DNA of 64,000 nt from CAVZXS01 sp963779325. Lineage in GTDB: Bacteria > Bacteroidota > Bacteroidia > Chitinophagales > Chitinophagaceae. Below the pieces are notes generated by a model. That model was not told the DNA's origin. It saw nothing but the letters and a program-made list of their open reading frames with translations, and did not search any database. A program made the translations under genes and the position numbers. Shown piece after piece: positions 45,280 through 54,066 of the stretch; positions within the stretch are counted from its first letter, which is position 1, and each line of letters begins with the position of its first letter. The stretch lies in contig CAVZXS010000037.1 of NCBI GenBank assembly GCA_963779325.1, positions 610,084-674,083 of the forward strand, read 5' to 3'.

Positions 45280-46254
45280 CTACCTCATCAACAATTCTTT
45301 ATTCGCCAAAAACCATTTGTAAAATTTCTCCAAGCCTTCTTTTAATTGTGTTTGCGGATTATAACCAAGCAATGCTTTTGCTTTCGATATATCGGCAAAA
45401 GTTTTGGGTACATCGCCCGGTTGAGCGGGATATTGTTCTACAACAGCTTTTTTACCAATTACGTTTTCAATTGCTGCAATTAATTCATTTAAAGAAATGG
45501 AATAATTGTTGCCGAGATTTATAATTTCGAAATCAGATTGATTGTAATTGATTGCCGCGATAATACCCTGCACGGTATCTTCAACAAATGTATAATCGCG
45601 GCCGGTACTTCCGTCGCCGTACATGGTAATGGGCTTGCCCGCTAAAATGGCTTTGGTAAATTTATGAATAGCCAAATCGGGTCGTTGGCCCGGGCCGAAC
45701 ACGGTAAAAAATCGCAGTGCGATAAATCGAATACCATATAATTTATTGTATACATGTCCCAGCATTTCGCCGGCCAATTTTGTCATGGCATAAGGACTGA
45801 TAGGCAGCAATTGCTCTTCTTCTTTCCAGGGAAAATGGTCATTGACACCATACACGCTGCTGCTGGAAGCAAATACAAATTGTTTTATATTTTTTTCTTT
45901 AGCATAGTCCAACATGGTTTGCAATCCAAGTACATTTGTCTGCTGGTAAGCAGCAGGATTTTCAATACTTGGTCTCACGCCGGCTTTGGCAGCAAGGTGC
46001 ACAATTACATCAACAGGAAACTTAACGGCATTATCAATTTCCTGCGTGGTCGTTTTACCCAAATCTATTTTCACCAAACTAAACAGCGGATTATCTTTAA
46101 AGCCGGCAATATTCAATTCTTTCAGGTGAGCAGGATAGAAAGGATCAAAATTATCAATACAGGTTATTCTTATTTCCTTTTCTTTCTCAAAAAGATGATG
46201 AATGAGGCAACTGCCGATAAAACCCGCCCCGCCTGTTATAAGGTAATGTTTCAT
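45280..46254 (-). CDS. NAD-dependent sugar-nucleotide epimerase
   Basis: This 324-residue extended SDR enzyme has the NAD motif ITGGAGFIGSCLIHHL at the N-terminus, IVHLAAKAGVRPSIENPAAY near residue 90, the catalytic SSSSVYG with Y-x3-K in YAMTKLAGEM, and RFFTVFGPGQRPDLAIHKF near 183. These fit UDP-glucuronate 4-epimerase-like proteins. Relatives act on UDP-glucose or GDP-mannose, so the substrate is tentative. It is cytosolic and supplies activated sugar, perhaps for the neighbouring GT2. It is convergent with that gene. The short AT-rich spacer between the two (45122-45279) is full of CAAAAT/CCAAAA runs. Confidence 0.85.
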   Translation of the reverse strand: MKHYLITGGAGFIGSCLIHHLFEKEKEIRITCIDNFDPFYPAHLKELNIAGFKDNPLFSLVKIDLGKTTTQEIDNAVKFPVDVIVHLAAKAGVRPSIENPAAYQQTNVLGLQTMLDYAKEKNIKQFVFASSSSVYGVNDHFPWKEEEQLLPISPYAMTKLAGEMLGHVYNKLYGIRFIALRFFTVFGPGQRPDLAIHKFTKAILAGKPITMYGDGSTGRDYTFVEDTVQGIIAAINYNQSDFEIINLGNNYSISLNELIAAIENVIGKKAVVEQYPAQPGDVPKTFADISKAKALLGYNPQTQLKEGLEKFYKWFLANKELLMR

Positions 46255-46356
46255 TTATAAGATTAGGATACAAAAAGAAGGAAAAAAAGGATACAAACAA
46301 AGTATGTTCTGTATGCAGGAAACGTAACTATTAAAATGAGATTTAAAATCCTGAAA

Positions 46357-47036
46357 TAAATCGGAGCGACCCCTCTATAAAGCAAAAAGCCAAACTTTAC
46401 GTTTGACTTTTTTTTTGTCGGGAAGACTCCGATTGAAATCGGAGCGACCCCTTTATAAAGCAAAAAGCCAAACTTTACGTTTGACTTTTTTTTGTCGGGA
46501 AGACTCCGATTGAAATCGGAGCGACCCCTCTATAAAGCAAAAAGCCAAACTTTACGTTTGACTTTTTTTTGTCGGGAAGACTCCGATTGAAATCGGAGCG
46601 ACCCCTCTATAAAGCAAAAAGCCAAACTTTACGTTTGACTTTTTTTTTGTCGGGAAGACTCCGATTGAAATCGGAGCGACCCCTTTATAAAGCAAAAAGC
46701 CAAACTTTACGTTTGACTTTTTTTTTGTCGGGAAGACTCCGATTGAAATCGGAGCGACCCCTCTATAAAGCAAAAAGCCAAACTTTACGTTTGACTTTTT
46801 TTTGTCGGGAAGACTCCGATTGAAATCGGAGCGACCCCTCTATAAAGCAAAAAGCCAAACTTTACGTTTGACTTTTTTTTTGTCGGGAAGACTCCGATTG
46901 AAATCGGAGCGACCCCTTTATAAAGCAAAAAGCCAAACTTTACGTTTGACTTTTTTTTGTCGGGAAGACTCCGATTGAAATCGGAGCGACCCCTCTATAA
47001 AGCAAAAAGCCAAACTTTACGTTTGACTTTTTTTTG
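46357..47036 (-). repeat. tRNA-Pro-derived tandem repeat array (77/78-bp units)
   Basis: Nine copies of a hairpin-plus-T-run block alternate with eight copies of a tRNA 3'-end block, starting at 46417, 46494, 46571, 46649, 46727, 46804, 46882 and 46959. Read on the minus strand, downstream of tRNA-Pro, each unit holds a terminator-like hairpin (AAGTCAAAC/GTTTGGCTT), then TTATAGAGGGGTCG, a T-arm replaced by CTCCGATTTCAATCGGAG, and TCTTCCCGAC, identical to the tRNA-Pro 3' end. The poly-A/T run is 8 or 9 long, which gives the 77 or 78 period. Open frames across it are artefacts of the repeat. Confidence 0.95.
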
Positions 47037-47110
47037 TCGGGAAGACAGGATTCGAACCTGCGACCCCCTGGTCCCAAACCAGGTGCGCTACCGGCCTGCG
47101 CTACTTCCCG
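47037..47110 (-). tRNA. tRNA-Pro (TGG anticodon)
   Basis: The 74-base cloverleaf on the minus strand starts CGGGAAGTAGCGCAGGCCGG and ends TCTTCCCGA. The acceptor stem is CGGGAAG/CTTCCCG. The anticodon stem is CCTGG/CCAGG around TTTGGGA, giving anticodon TGG, and the T-loop is TTCGAAT. No CCA is encoded. Transcription continues into the repeat array. Confidence 0.95.
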
Positions 47111-47175
47111 ATTCCATTTGGGCAGCAAATATACAGGCATTCTATCTTAAAACCCGCAGATTTTATTAACTATAC

Positions 47176-47210
47176 AAAAAAAGCTTTGCCGGTTAGAACA
47201 GCAAAGCTTT
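47176..47210 (-). terminator. Terminator next to the left attachment site (original tRNA-Ser terminator)
   Basis: AAAAGCTTTGC pairs with GCAAAGCTTTT around a 10-base loop; on the minus strand the stem ends in a T run. It directly follows the duplicated tRNA-Ser 3' end at 47214-47228. Before the island inserted it would have been the terminator of tRNA-Ser. Confidence 0.75.
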
Positions 47211-47213
47211 TCA

Positions 47214-47228
47214 GCGGAGAGAGTGGGA
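47214..47228. repeat. Left attachment repeat (copy of tRNA-Ser 3' end)
   Basis: GCGGAGAGAGTGGGA is identical to 60054-60068 at the tRNA-Ser 3' end. Beyond it the sequences diverge (CTAAAAC here, TTCGAAC in the tRNA), as expected for an att site whose tRNA part was left behind. Confidence 0.85.
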
Positions 47229-47408
47229 CTAAAACCTATGTTATTTTTAGCTAATTACCTTTAGCAAAATGCAGTCGAAAAATGACTTTAAACAGGGATA
47301 CTAACAATATGAGTAAATAAGACTAAACGTAATTAGTATAAAAATTGCTCCCCTTTTTGCTCCCTTTTTTTAAATGCCTTATCTTTACCCCAAGTTAAAA
47401 GCATAAAT
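47229..47408. other. Left end of the island, integrase leader
   Basis: This non-coding stretch between the left att repeat and the integrase gene contains a 23-bp direct repeat (47342-47364, beginning AAATTGCTCCCC), also found at 59975-59997 near the right end in the same orientation. Its likely role is integrase arm binding. Confidence 0.55.
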
Positions 47409-48131
47409 ATGGGTACAATTCGTTTTGAACTCCGCAACGAAAAGACTGATAAAACAGGCAAAGCACCTGTACGAATGATTTACCAAGTTAGCGGGCAACG
47501 TAAATACTATAATACAGGAAAAAAAGTACCTCCCCAAAGTTGGCACCCGGATAAACAGTAAGCTATTTACCTCGATAAAAAGACTGCAAAGAAATTACAC
47601 CCGACAATTCCTTACGATTTACTTTTCACTCACAGCGAAACAGAAACGCTTAATAACGAACTTTCAGACCTGCAAAAACAAGTGAAGGAAATTGAACATC
47701 GGTTTGAAATGGATAAAATTCCTTACTCCGCTGAAATGGTGATTGATAAACTAAATGACAATAAAAAACCAACTACTAAGAAAGAAGCTCCAAACAAAAT
47801 ATTATTTGATTTCATTGATAAGTACATTGAAGATCATAAAATGACAAGGGAGGCGGGGAGTTTAACGGTTTACAAATCGTTGAAAAATCATTTACAGGAT
47901 TACCAGCAGGCCACAAAAAAGAAAATAGCTTTTGATAAAATAGATTATTCTTTTTTTCAATCTTTCCAAAACTTCCTGTATGATGTACCCTATTCTTAGG
48001 ACAGGTAATTTCGATAGTTAAGAACTAAGTTAGGCGCATTTTAAAGTGTTGATTTGGTTAGTTTAGTTCACCTGTTACTTTCAACACCGGTAAAATCAAT
48101 ACTTTAAAATGTGCAAGCCCCCCGGCAGGGG

Positions 48132-48965
48132 TCAAGCTGCCCGATTGCTGTAAAGAACTTTTGGCGGTTGATAACCCAAGGATTGATGTAACCTTTCGCT
48201 GTTGTAAAAACAAAAATACTCATTCAATCCTTCATATAAACATAAACCATCTTCAGCTACTTTCAGATAGATATGTTCATACTTTACTGTTCGCCATAGC
48301 CGCTCAATAAAAATATTATCAATTGCCCGACCTTTACCATCCATACTGATCTGTACTTCTTTTTCTTTCAACAACCCGGTAAACACATCACTTGTAAACT
48401 GGCTGCCCTGATCGGTATTCATTATCTCAGGTTTACCATGTTGCTGTATCGCTTCTTTTACTACCTGCATACACCATTCAGCAGTCATCGTATTAGACAG
48501 GCTCCAGTTCACTACATATCTTGTATGCACATCAATAATGGCACACAAATACATAAACCCTTTTCGCATCGGTACATACGTAATATCCATGGCCCATACC
48601 TGGTTGCGGCGGTTCACTGTAAGCCCTTTGAGCAGATACGGATAAATTCTGTTTTCTTTACAGGGCTTGCCGGTATCAGGCTTGCGGTAAATGGTTTGCC
48701 ATCTCATCAACTTCATCAATCGCCTTACCTTTTTTCGATTGATACAATAACCCTGTTGGTTTAACCAGGCTGTCAGTCTTCTTACCCCATAGAATGGCGT
48801 TTTAAAATACTGCTCATCCAACAACCGCATAATGGTTAAATTCTCTTCACTTTCCAAACAAGGCCGGTAATACAGACCGCTTCTGTGAATACTCAGTAAA
48901 CCGCATTGCTGTACTACACTCAAAGAACTGTTTTGTTGCTCCACCATTGCTCTGCGCTCATGCAA
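48132..48965 (-). CDS. IS3-family transposase OrfB (DDE catalytic part)
   Basis: This 277-residue rve-fold transposase begins after a short N-terminal region (SLSVVQQCGLLSIHRSGLYY). The HTH_21 segment (RRLTAWLNQQGYCINRKKVR) precedes the DDE core. The first Asp is in WAMDITYVPMRKGFMYL, the second in MNTDQGSQFTS, and the Glu in DNIFIERLWRTVKYEHI. The natural product is probably OrfAB, made by -1 slippage at the A8G run at the end of orfA, since this frame reads upstream through VAVKPLHERRAMVEQ. A separate TTG start at 48965 is the alternative. Confidence 0.93.
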   Translation of the reverse strand: MHERRAMVEQQNSSLSVVQQCGLLSIHRSGLYYRPCLESEENLTIMRLLDEQYFKTPFYGVRRLTAWLNQQGYCINRKKVRRLMKLMRWQTIYRKPDTGKPCKENRIYPYLLKGLTVNRRNQVWAMDITYVPMRKGFMYLCAIIDVHTRYVVNWSLSNTMTAEWCMQVVKEAIQQHGKPEIMNTDQGSQFTSDVFTGLLKEKEVQISMDGKGRAIDNIFIERLWRTVKYEHIYLKVAEDGLCLYEGLNEYFCFYNSERLHQSLGYQPPKVLYSNRAA

Positions 48966-48970
48966 AGGCT

Positions 48971-49252
48971 TTACAGCAACTTTTTTTTAAGAAAATCATT
49001 TTCCACTTTTAACTGACCGATTTGGGCATACAGCTTCTCGGTCTGCTCTTCCGTTTTATCTTCCCCCTCGTCACGGCTTCCAAATACCTGCGACAGCTTG
49101 CTCATCGCTTCTTTCTTCCACAGGTTAATTTGGGTGGGATGCAACTCATACTTGCGGGCAAGCTCCTCAATGGTGCTTCGCTCCTTTAAGGCTTCTAAAA
49201 CCACTTTGGCTTTAAAGTCTGAACTGAATTTTCTACGGCTTTTTCTTTCCAT
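48971..49252 (-). CDS. IS3-family transposase OrfA
   Basis: This 93-residue protein has a helix-turn-helix (RRKFSSDFKAKVVLEALKER, then ELARKYELHPTQINLWKKEA) and a leucine-zipper-like coiled coil (EEQTEKLYAQIGQLKVENDF). It binds the IS ends. It ends FLKKKLL at AAAAAAAAG (complement of 48981-48988), the slippery run for -1 frameshifting into orfB. Confidence 0.93.
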   Translation of the reverse strand: MERKSRRKFSSDFKAKVVLEALKERSTIEELARKYELHPTQINLWKKEAMSKLSQVFGSRDEGEDKTEEQTEKLYAQIGQLKVENDFLKKKLL

Positions 49253-50077
49253 AATACATGTAATTTAAGATGAAAAATTCTATCTTAAATACCTGTCTTA
49301 ATTTAGGGGAGCATCATACTGATTGAAAAAAAGGGCTTAAACAATACCACCGTAGCTAAGCAACTAAGCACCGTTAAAACATTTCTTAACTATGCTAAAA
49401 CACAGGGTATTGCCGTTACCGATAAGTATAAAGACTTTAAAATAAAGCGGGAAACATTGGAAGTAATTTCCTTAACCAATGAAGAATTTGAAGCCCTGTA
49501 TTATCTTGACCTTTCAGCAAACAAAAGGTTGGCTCAGGTTCGGGATGTTTTTTGTTTTGCCTGTTCTACCGGGTTGAGATATTCAGACCTTAACCAACTG
49601 AAACGGGAACACATAAAGCATGATGAGATAAGAATAACAGTAAAGAAAACCAAAGAACCGTTAAGCGTTCCCTTAACCCCTTATTCAAAAAATATATTAG
49701 CCAAATATGAAGCTATGCACCGGCCACTGCCTGTAATAAGCAACCAACGGTTAAATGATTATGTAAAAGAATTATGCAGCATGGCGGGTATTTCCGAACA
49801 GGTGGAAATAGTACGTTTCAGAGGTACAAAACGTGAAGCCATTACGTATAAAAAGTATGAACTGATAGGAGTACATACAGGCCGTAAAACGTTTGCCACC
49901 CTATCACTCGAAAGAGGAATGAGTGCGGAGGAAGTAATGACCATTACGGGACACCAGGGATTACCAAAGTTTTAAACGGTATGTGAAGGTGACTGAGCAA
50001 CGTAAAAAAACCGTAATGCTGAAAGCTTGGGGCGGCGAACTAAGTTCAATAAAGTTAAAAGCAATATAATTATCAGT

Positions 50078-50638
50078 ATGCAGATCATTAAAAGTATTCA
50101 AAACAGGATTTATGAAATAAGAGGCGAAAGGGTAATGCTGGACCGGGATTTGGCAGCACTTTATGAAACTGAAACAAAAGCTTTGAATCTTGCTGTAAAA
50201 CGTAATGCAAAGCGGTTCCCACCGGATTTTATGTTTCAGCTCACCAAAAATGAATTTGAGGCTTTGAGGTTGCAAATTGAAACCTTAGAAAAATCAGACA
50301 ATCCTTTGAGGTTGCAAAATGAAACCTCAAAAGGCAGGGGTGGCACAAGGTATTTACCCTATGCCTTTACCGAACAGGGCGTTGCCATGTTAAGCGGTAT
50401 ATTAAACAGCGACAAAGCAATAAATATGAATATTGCTATTATGCGGGCTTTTGTAGAAGTAAGGAAAGTATTGATGAAACAAAATGATTTGAAAGAACAA
50501 TTGAAAGAGATAAAAGAAAGATTGGGAGAACATGATGCACAACTGAACCAAATTTACGATGCAATGGAAAACCTGTTGGACGAAAAAGCAGCCGAAAGAA
50601 AATGGGATGAAAGAGAAAGAATAGGGTTTAAGAAATAG
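50078..50638 (+). CDS. ORF6N domain DNA-binding protein
   Basis: This protein of about 186 residues starts at the ATG at 50078. The N-terminal ORF6N domain reads IQNRIYEIRGERVMLDRDLA then LYETETKALNLAVKRNAKRF, followed by PYAFTEQGVAMLSGILNSDK. These are phage- and island-borne DNA-binding modules related to KilA-N. A C-terminal coiled coil follows (LKEQLKEIKERLGEHDAQLN). The internal segment LRLQIETLEKSDNPLRLQNE is a short duplicated unit (LRLQ-ET twice). An upstream in-frame start (50027) overlaps the integrase end and is unlikely. The role may be in regulating the element. Confidence 0.88.
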   Translation: MQIIKSIQNRIYEIRGERVMLDRDLAALYETETKALNLAVKRNAKRFPPDFMFQLTKNEFEALRLQIETLEKSDNPLRLQNETSKGRGGTRYLPYAFTEQGVAMLSGILNSDKAINMNIAIMRAFVEVRKVLMKQNDLKEQLKEIKERLGEHDAQLNQIYDAMENLLDEKAAERKWDERERIGFKK

Positions 50639-50670
50639 ATTAAAATTTTAATATAAAGTGTAAAAGACTA

Positions 50671-53600
50671 ATGGAAAATAATCTTAAAAAAGAAACAATT
50701 GATTCATTCAATTTAGATATTTTTTTTCAGTTACATGGTACGTCGAAATACGCAAAGAGTGATAGCGACTTTCAGGTAATATTTGAAAGAGAAATGAAGG
50801 AGTTAAACGACGTAGGGTTAGCGATTACCAATAGAAGTAAAATTTTTCAAATCAAAGAAATAATTGTTGATGTAGAGAAATATATTAAGCAATATAATGA
50901 AGTTCGAACTTATAAAGCTGTTAGAAACAGGGGCTTACTTGAAGCTGCTAATGAGTTTATCAGTTGGTTGAAAATAAAAAAGGAAAGTCTAAGAGAACAG
51001 GGTAAGGAGGCAAATCACAGCAACAAAAAAAAGTCCTCGCTAAAAGAAAAATTATCTGAATCATTGACACAAAATAAATCTTCTGATATGATGGTTGATT
51101 GCGAGAAATGTAACAAGTTGTTTATAACGGAAATAAAGGATTTATGTAGCAATTGCAGCATACACAGACAAGTAAGTGATGTTAGGGAAAATATGATATT
51201 AAAGTTTGAAACACTCAGCAGTACAAATAATAAGAGTGCATTAATTGATTACCTTAAAGAGAAAATAGATAAAGGGAATAAAATTATAATAGATACTATA
51301 GACGGGGACTCACTACACGCAGACGATAATTACAGAAAAAATAGAGTTGCAATAATACTTAGCTGGAAAGATTGCGTGAAATATTATAGCGAACAATTGG
51401 ATTTGCTGAATGATGCAGCCACAAAAAATAATAATGAAGAACCTATTTTCTCAGGCTTAGAGCCTCCCCGATATTATTATGCAATTGATAACGGAAATTT
51501 TCAGATTCCCAACAACGCTACCCCGGAACAAATAAATAGACTTGTTAAGAAAATTCAAGCTATAAACACAATGAGGTTTTGCAATGAACTAAAAAGTAAA
51601 ACTGCCATCGAAATACCGACATACTTAGATTTTCATTTACGATGTTTTAAACGTAATGGGGGCAATCCTTCTGAGTGGCTTATTTATACAAAAAAGCAAA
51701 TGCCCGGCGGTTTTTCACATCAACAGCAAGATGCTTTTTTGTTGTGGTTTGAAAATAACCGGTTAAATAAAGAAACTGAAACCCGAAATGATATGCCTAA
51801 AGATGATCGAAACCATAATTCACAGCAATACAAAGAAGCATTTGAACAATATAATACTGCCAGCAATGAGCTAAGAAAAAAATACAGGGTAGAAGATGGT
51901 ATTACAAAAGAAGGCGATATAATAACTAAAAACCCTCCTATCCCAAATAACCCTAAAGAAGCATTTGAATTATTTAAAAACTACTATGGTGCTAAACAGT
52001 TTGAAGTGAATAAATTACACTTTTGCCAAAAATACCTCGCATGGAATGAGGCTGCAATCAAAGCAGAAATAAAAATTATTGAAGACTGGATAAAGAAGGG
52101 GGAACAAATAAATTATTCCGATTGCACTATTAACTCATTCGGTAATATTGAAAATTCACATAGTCAGGAGCATGAATATTTAAGATTTAAAAATGGGTTT
52201 TATGACGGCTATTTAATGACGTGGGAGCAACATCAAGAAACTTCAAACGCTTCAACTGTTTATGGCAGGTACTTTTTATTTTATGAGTATCTTAAAGAAT
52301 TAGTAAAGGGTGAAATTTGCATGGTTCCCTCTATAATAGAAATCACAAATAATAATTTTAATATCTGTGATGAAATACTATGGTCATATTATAGAATGGT
52401 GCAACAACCAACTGAAAGACCTGAAAACTATGTAGGGCCGCTTTGGAAGCACAATACACCTTATCAGGTAAATGTTTGTGGTGCTTACTTGCTAATGAGT
52501 GAGTGGAAAATCTTGGAAATGCACATGACTAATGTCGATGATAAAAGTGGTTATTACAAAGATTACAAATGGGAGAAAGTTTTTGAATCGCTAAAGAATT
52601 ATGCCAAAGGTTTTCAATTTGGCTTTAATAATTTTTTTATTGATATAGCAAAAGAGAAATTAACTTCTGAATTGAGCCGGGATGAAAAAGTTTTTGCAGT
52701 TATTGATTATTTGACAAATCCGCTTAACAAACCCGGCTTTAGCAAAACACATGGAGGAAGCAATGTTTTTTCAGGTTGGTATGATGACGGGGTAAACGGA
52801 GGGAAGTACTATTGTGCGTGGTATTTTATTATGGCCAACCATAGACTGTTTGAGCCTCATTTTAAAGAAAAAAATAAGCTCCCAAATAAAGATGAGAACG
52901 GAGATTTTATAGAAGATACGGATAAAAAAGCAGCAGATCAAAGCCCCTCAAACAATTTACTTGCTGTTGAAATGAAAAAAAATCGAAAAAAGCAAGCAGA
53001 AAAAAACCAGGAAGCTGAAAATAAAAAAAAGAAAGACTTCGAAAACCTTGTTGACAACGACAATTACTCTCCAACACTTGAAGATTTTAAAGAAGGTGCT
53101 CTAATTGAAAAAAAGAATTGCGATACCAATGAATACTTGAAGCATTTACGTGCCGAAAAATTAAGGTACGCCAATTATTCAAAATATTGTCTTCACTATG
53201 ATGATTCAAATAAGTATGAGATATTAAAAAGCATTGTAGAATTTATTAGTGAAGAAATAACGAATGATTTAAAAATAGAAGCAAAACCCACCGCGGTGGA
53301 TGAAAACAGCGAACCCGATTTGATTACTAAACACCTTTATTGCCTTTCAGGTAAATGGAGAAATACAAAAATAATGAGTGCGGATGAATATAAACGACTC
53401 ATTGAATATGCTAAATATACTATTGAAAATAACGGCTTACCGCAAAGTATCAAGTCAATTGAACTCGGAAATAGCAACCTTAATGAATTATTTTATCGAA
53501 AAACTATTCATATTTTATGGAAAAATTTAAAGACAAAAACAACCCATTCACAGGCCCTTTGGATCGACTTCTATAAAAAAGTTTTTAAATCTCTAACTAA

Positions 53601-53688
53601 AAATATTACCCACGATTTTAGTAGAAGTTTCGCTAAGTACAACAAGGACTACGAAGCGGATAAGAATAGTATAACTTTTGATTCTTAA
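50671..53688 (+). CDS. Large hypothetical protein, island cargo
   Basis: This 1005-residue protein is one I do not recognise. Visible parts are an N-terminal helical region (SFNLDIFFQLHGTSKYAKSD), a Lys-rich segment, and a zinc-ribbon-like pair of C-x2-C motifs near residues 144-163 (CEKCNKLF and LCSNC). A long middle part has W/Y-rich blocks (WKDCVKYYSEQLDLL, EILWSYYRMVQQPTERPENY, FSGWYDDGVNGGKYYCAWYF). A charged coiled-coil stretch lies near residues 770-800 (RKKQAEKNQEAENKKKKDFE), and the C-terminus is helical. It has no signal peptide, no membrane helix and no obvious Walker or nuclease motif. Its place between the integrase/ORF6N genes and the replication genes is where such elements carry cargo, including defence genes. 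Composition is more AT-rich than the flanking core genes. Confidence 0.7.
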   Translation: MENNLKKETIDSFNLDIFFQLHGTSKYAKSDSDFQVIFEREMKELNDVGLAITNRSKIFQIKEIIVDVEKYIKQYNEVRTYKAVRNRGLLEAANEFISWLKIKKESLREQGKEANHSNKKKSSLKEKLSESLTQNKSSDMMVDCEKCNKLFITEIKDLCSNCSIHRQVSDVRENMILKFETLSSTNNKSALIDYLKEKIDKGNKIIIDTIDGDSLHADDNYRKNRVAIILSWKDCVKYYSEQLDLLNDAATKNNNEEPIFSGLEPPRYYYAIDNGNFQIPNNATPEQINRLVKKIQAINTMRFCNELKSKTAIEIPTYLDFHLRCFKRNGGNPSEWLIYTKKQMPGGFSHQQQDAFLLWFENNRLNKETETRNDMPKDDRNHNSQQYKEAFEQYNTASNELRKKYRVEDGITKEGDIITKNPPIPNNPKEAFELFKNYYGAKQFEVNKLHFCQKYLAWNEAAIKAEIKIIEDWIKKGEQINYSDCTINSFGNIENSHSQEHEYLRFKNGFYDGYLMTWEQHQETSNASTVYGRYFLFYEYLKELVKGEICMVPSIIEITNNNFNICDEILWSYYRMVQQPTERPENYVGPLWKHNTPYQVNVCGAYLLMSEWKILEMHMTNVDDKSGYYKDYKWEKVFESLKNYAKGFQFGFNNFFIDIAKEKLTSELSRDEKVFAVIDYLTNPLNKPGFSKTHGGSNVFSGWYDDGVNGGKYYCAWYFIMANHRLFEPHFKEKNKLPNKDENGDFIEDTDKKAADQSPSNNLLAVEMKKNRKKQAEKNQEAENKKKKDFENLVDNDNYSPTLEDFKEGALIEKKNCDTNEYLKHLRAEKLRYANYSKYCLHYDDSNKYEILKSIVEFISEEITNDLKIEAKPTAVDENSEPDLITKHLYCLSGKWRNTKIMSADEYKRLIEYAKYTIENNGLPQSIKSIELGNSNLNELFYRKTIHILWKNLKTKTTHSQALWIDFYKKVFKSLTKNITHDFSRSFAKYNKDYEADKNSITFDS

Positions 53689-53781
53689 TCAAACTCAGTC
53701 CAGCTAAAGGTTTCAGCTACCCACCAAATACGCTTTTACCCGCCATTCTCCCGCTTTCTACCATTGTGGAAATATTTAACA

Positions 53782-54066
53782 ATGACAGAAAATATCACAA
53801 CCACACTTTCAGCGGGTGAATTAACCGCACTAATTGAAAATGCTGTAAACAAAGTAGTGCAGCAAATACCCGACAATCAAAAAAGCAAAAGCACTCCTAT
53901 TTCAAGGCGGGAATTAATGAATCGGTTAAACATTAGCGAACCGACTGTGATTCGCCTCGAAAAGAAAGGCAAAATTCCTTGTATGCACATCGGCAGTGCC
54001 GTAAGATATGATTGGGATGCAGTTATTGAAGCGTTGGAAAGTAAAAAGAAAGGAGGTAAGTCGTGA
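53782..54066 (+). CDS. Helix-turn-helix (excisionase-like) protein
   Basis: This 94-residue protein has a MerR/Xis-like winged helix: ISRRELMNRLNISEPTVIRL then EKKGKIPCMHIGSAVRYDWD, the HTH_17 'excisionase family' pattern. The ATG at 53782 is preferred over an upstream in-frame GTG or TTG. In Bacteroidota islands such genes control excision or replication. Its end overlaps the next gene in a GTGA arrangement, so the two are coupled. Confidence 0.85.
   Translation: MTENITTTLSAGELTALIENAVNKVVQQIPDNQKSKSTPISRRELMNRLNISEPTVIRLEKKGKIPCMHIGSAVRYDWDAVIEALESKKKGGKS

Larger units (their letters stand above)
47979..49318 (-). mobile_element. IS3-family insertion sequence in the integrase gene
   Basis: This 1340-bp element has imperfect terminal inverted repeats: TATGATGTACCCTATTCTTA on the left and TATGATGCTCCCCTAAATTA as the complement of the right, both followed by GACAGGTA. 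It is flanked by the 3-bp target duplication CTG (47976-47978, 49319-49321). It carries orfA and orfB on the minus strand, opposite to the integrase. Removing it restores the integrase frame exactly. Confidence 0.92.
47409..50069 (+). pseudogene. Tyrosine recombinase (integrase), broken by stop, IS and frameshift
   Basis: The original protein had the Bacteroidota phage-integrase layout. The N-terminal arm-binding part starts MGTIRFELRNEKTDKTGKAP. A SAM-like core-binding domain follows (FDFIDKYIEDHKMTREAGSL). The catalytic domain has FCFACSTGLRYSDLNQLKRE (first Arg), GVHTGRKTFATLSLERGM (H-x-x-R) and TITGHQ, then DYQSFKRYVKV with the catalytic Tyr. Three lesions are visible. A TAA sits at 47559. 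An IS3-family element is inserted at 47979-49318 after the codon for Leu in NFL, and the frame resumes exactly with IEKKGLNN. One extra G in 49957-49959 separates GHQ from DYQ. Each alone would inactivate it. Confidence 0.9.

Noticed and set aside
45754..46260. A 168-residue plus-strand open frame
   Set aside because: It is antisense to the epimerase gene, with no family pattern.
46552..46823. Repetitive open frames on both strands in the tandem array
   Set aside because: They only translate the 77/78-bp repeat; the frame exists because 77+78-base spacings happen to avoid stops.
46357..47036. Regular 77/78-bp repeats taken as a CRISPR array
   Set aside because: The whole unit repeats with almost no variation, so there are no unique spacers, no cas genes are nearby, and the unit contains tRNA sequence.
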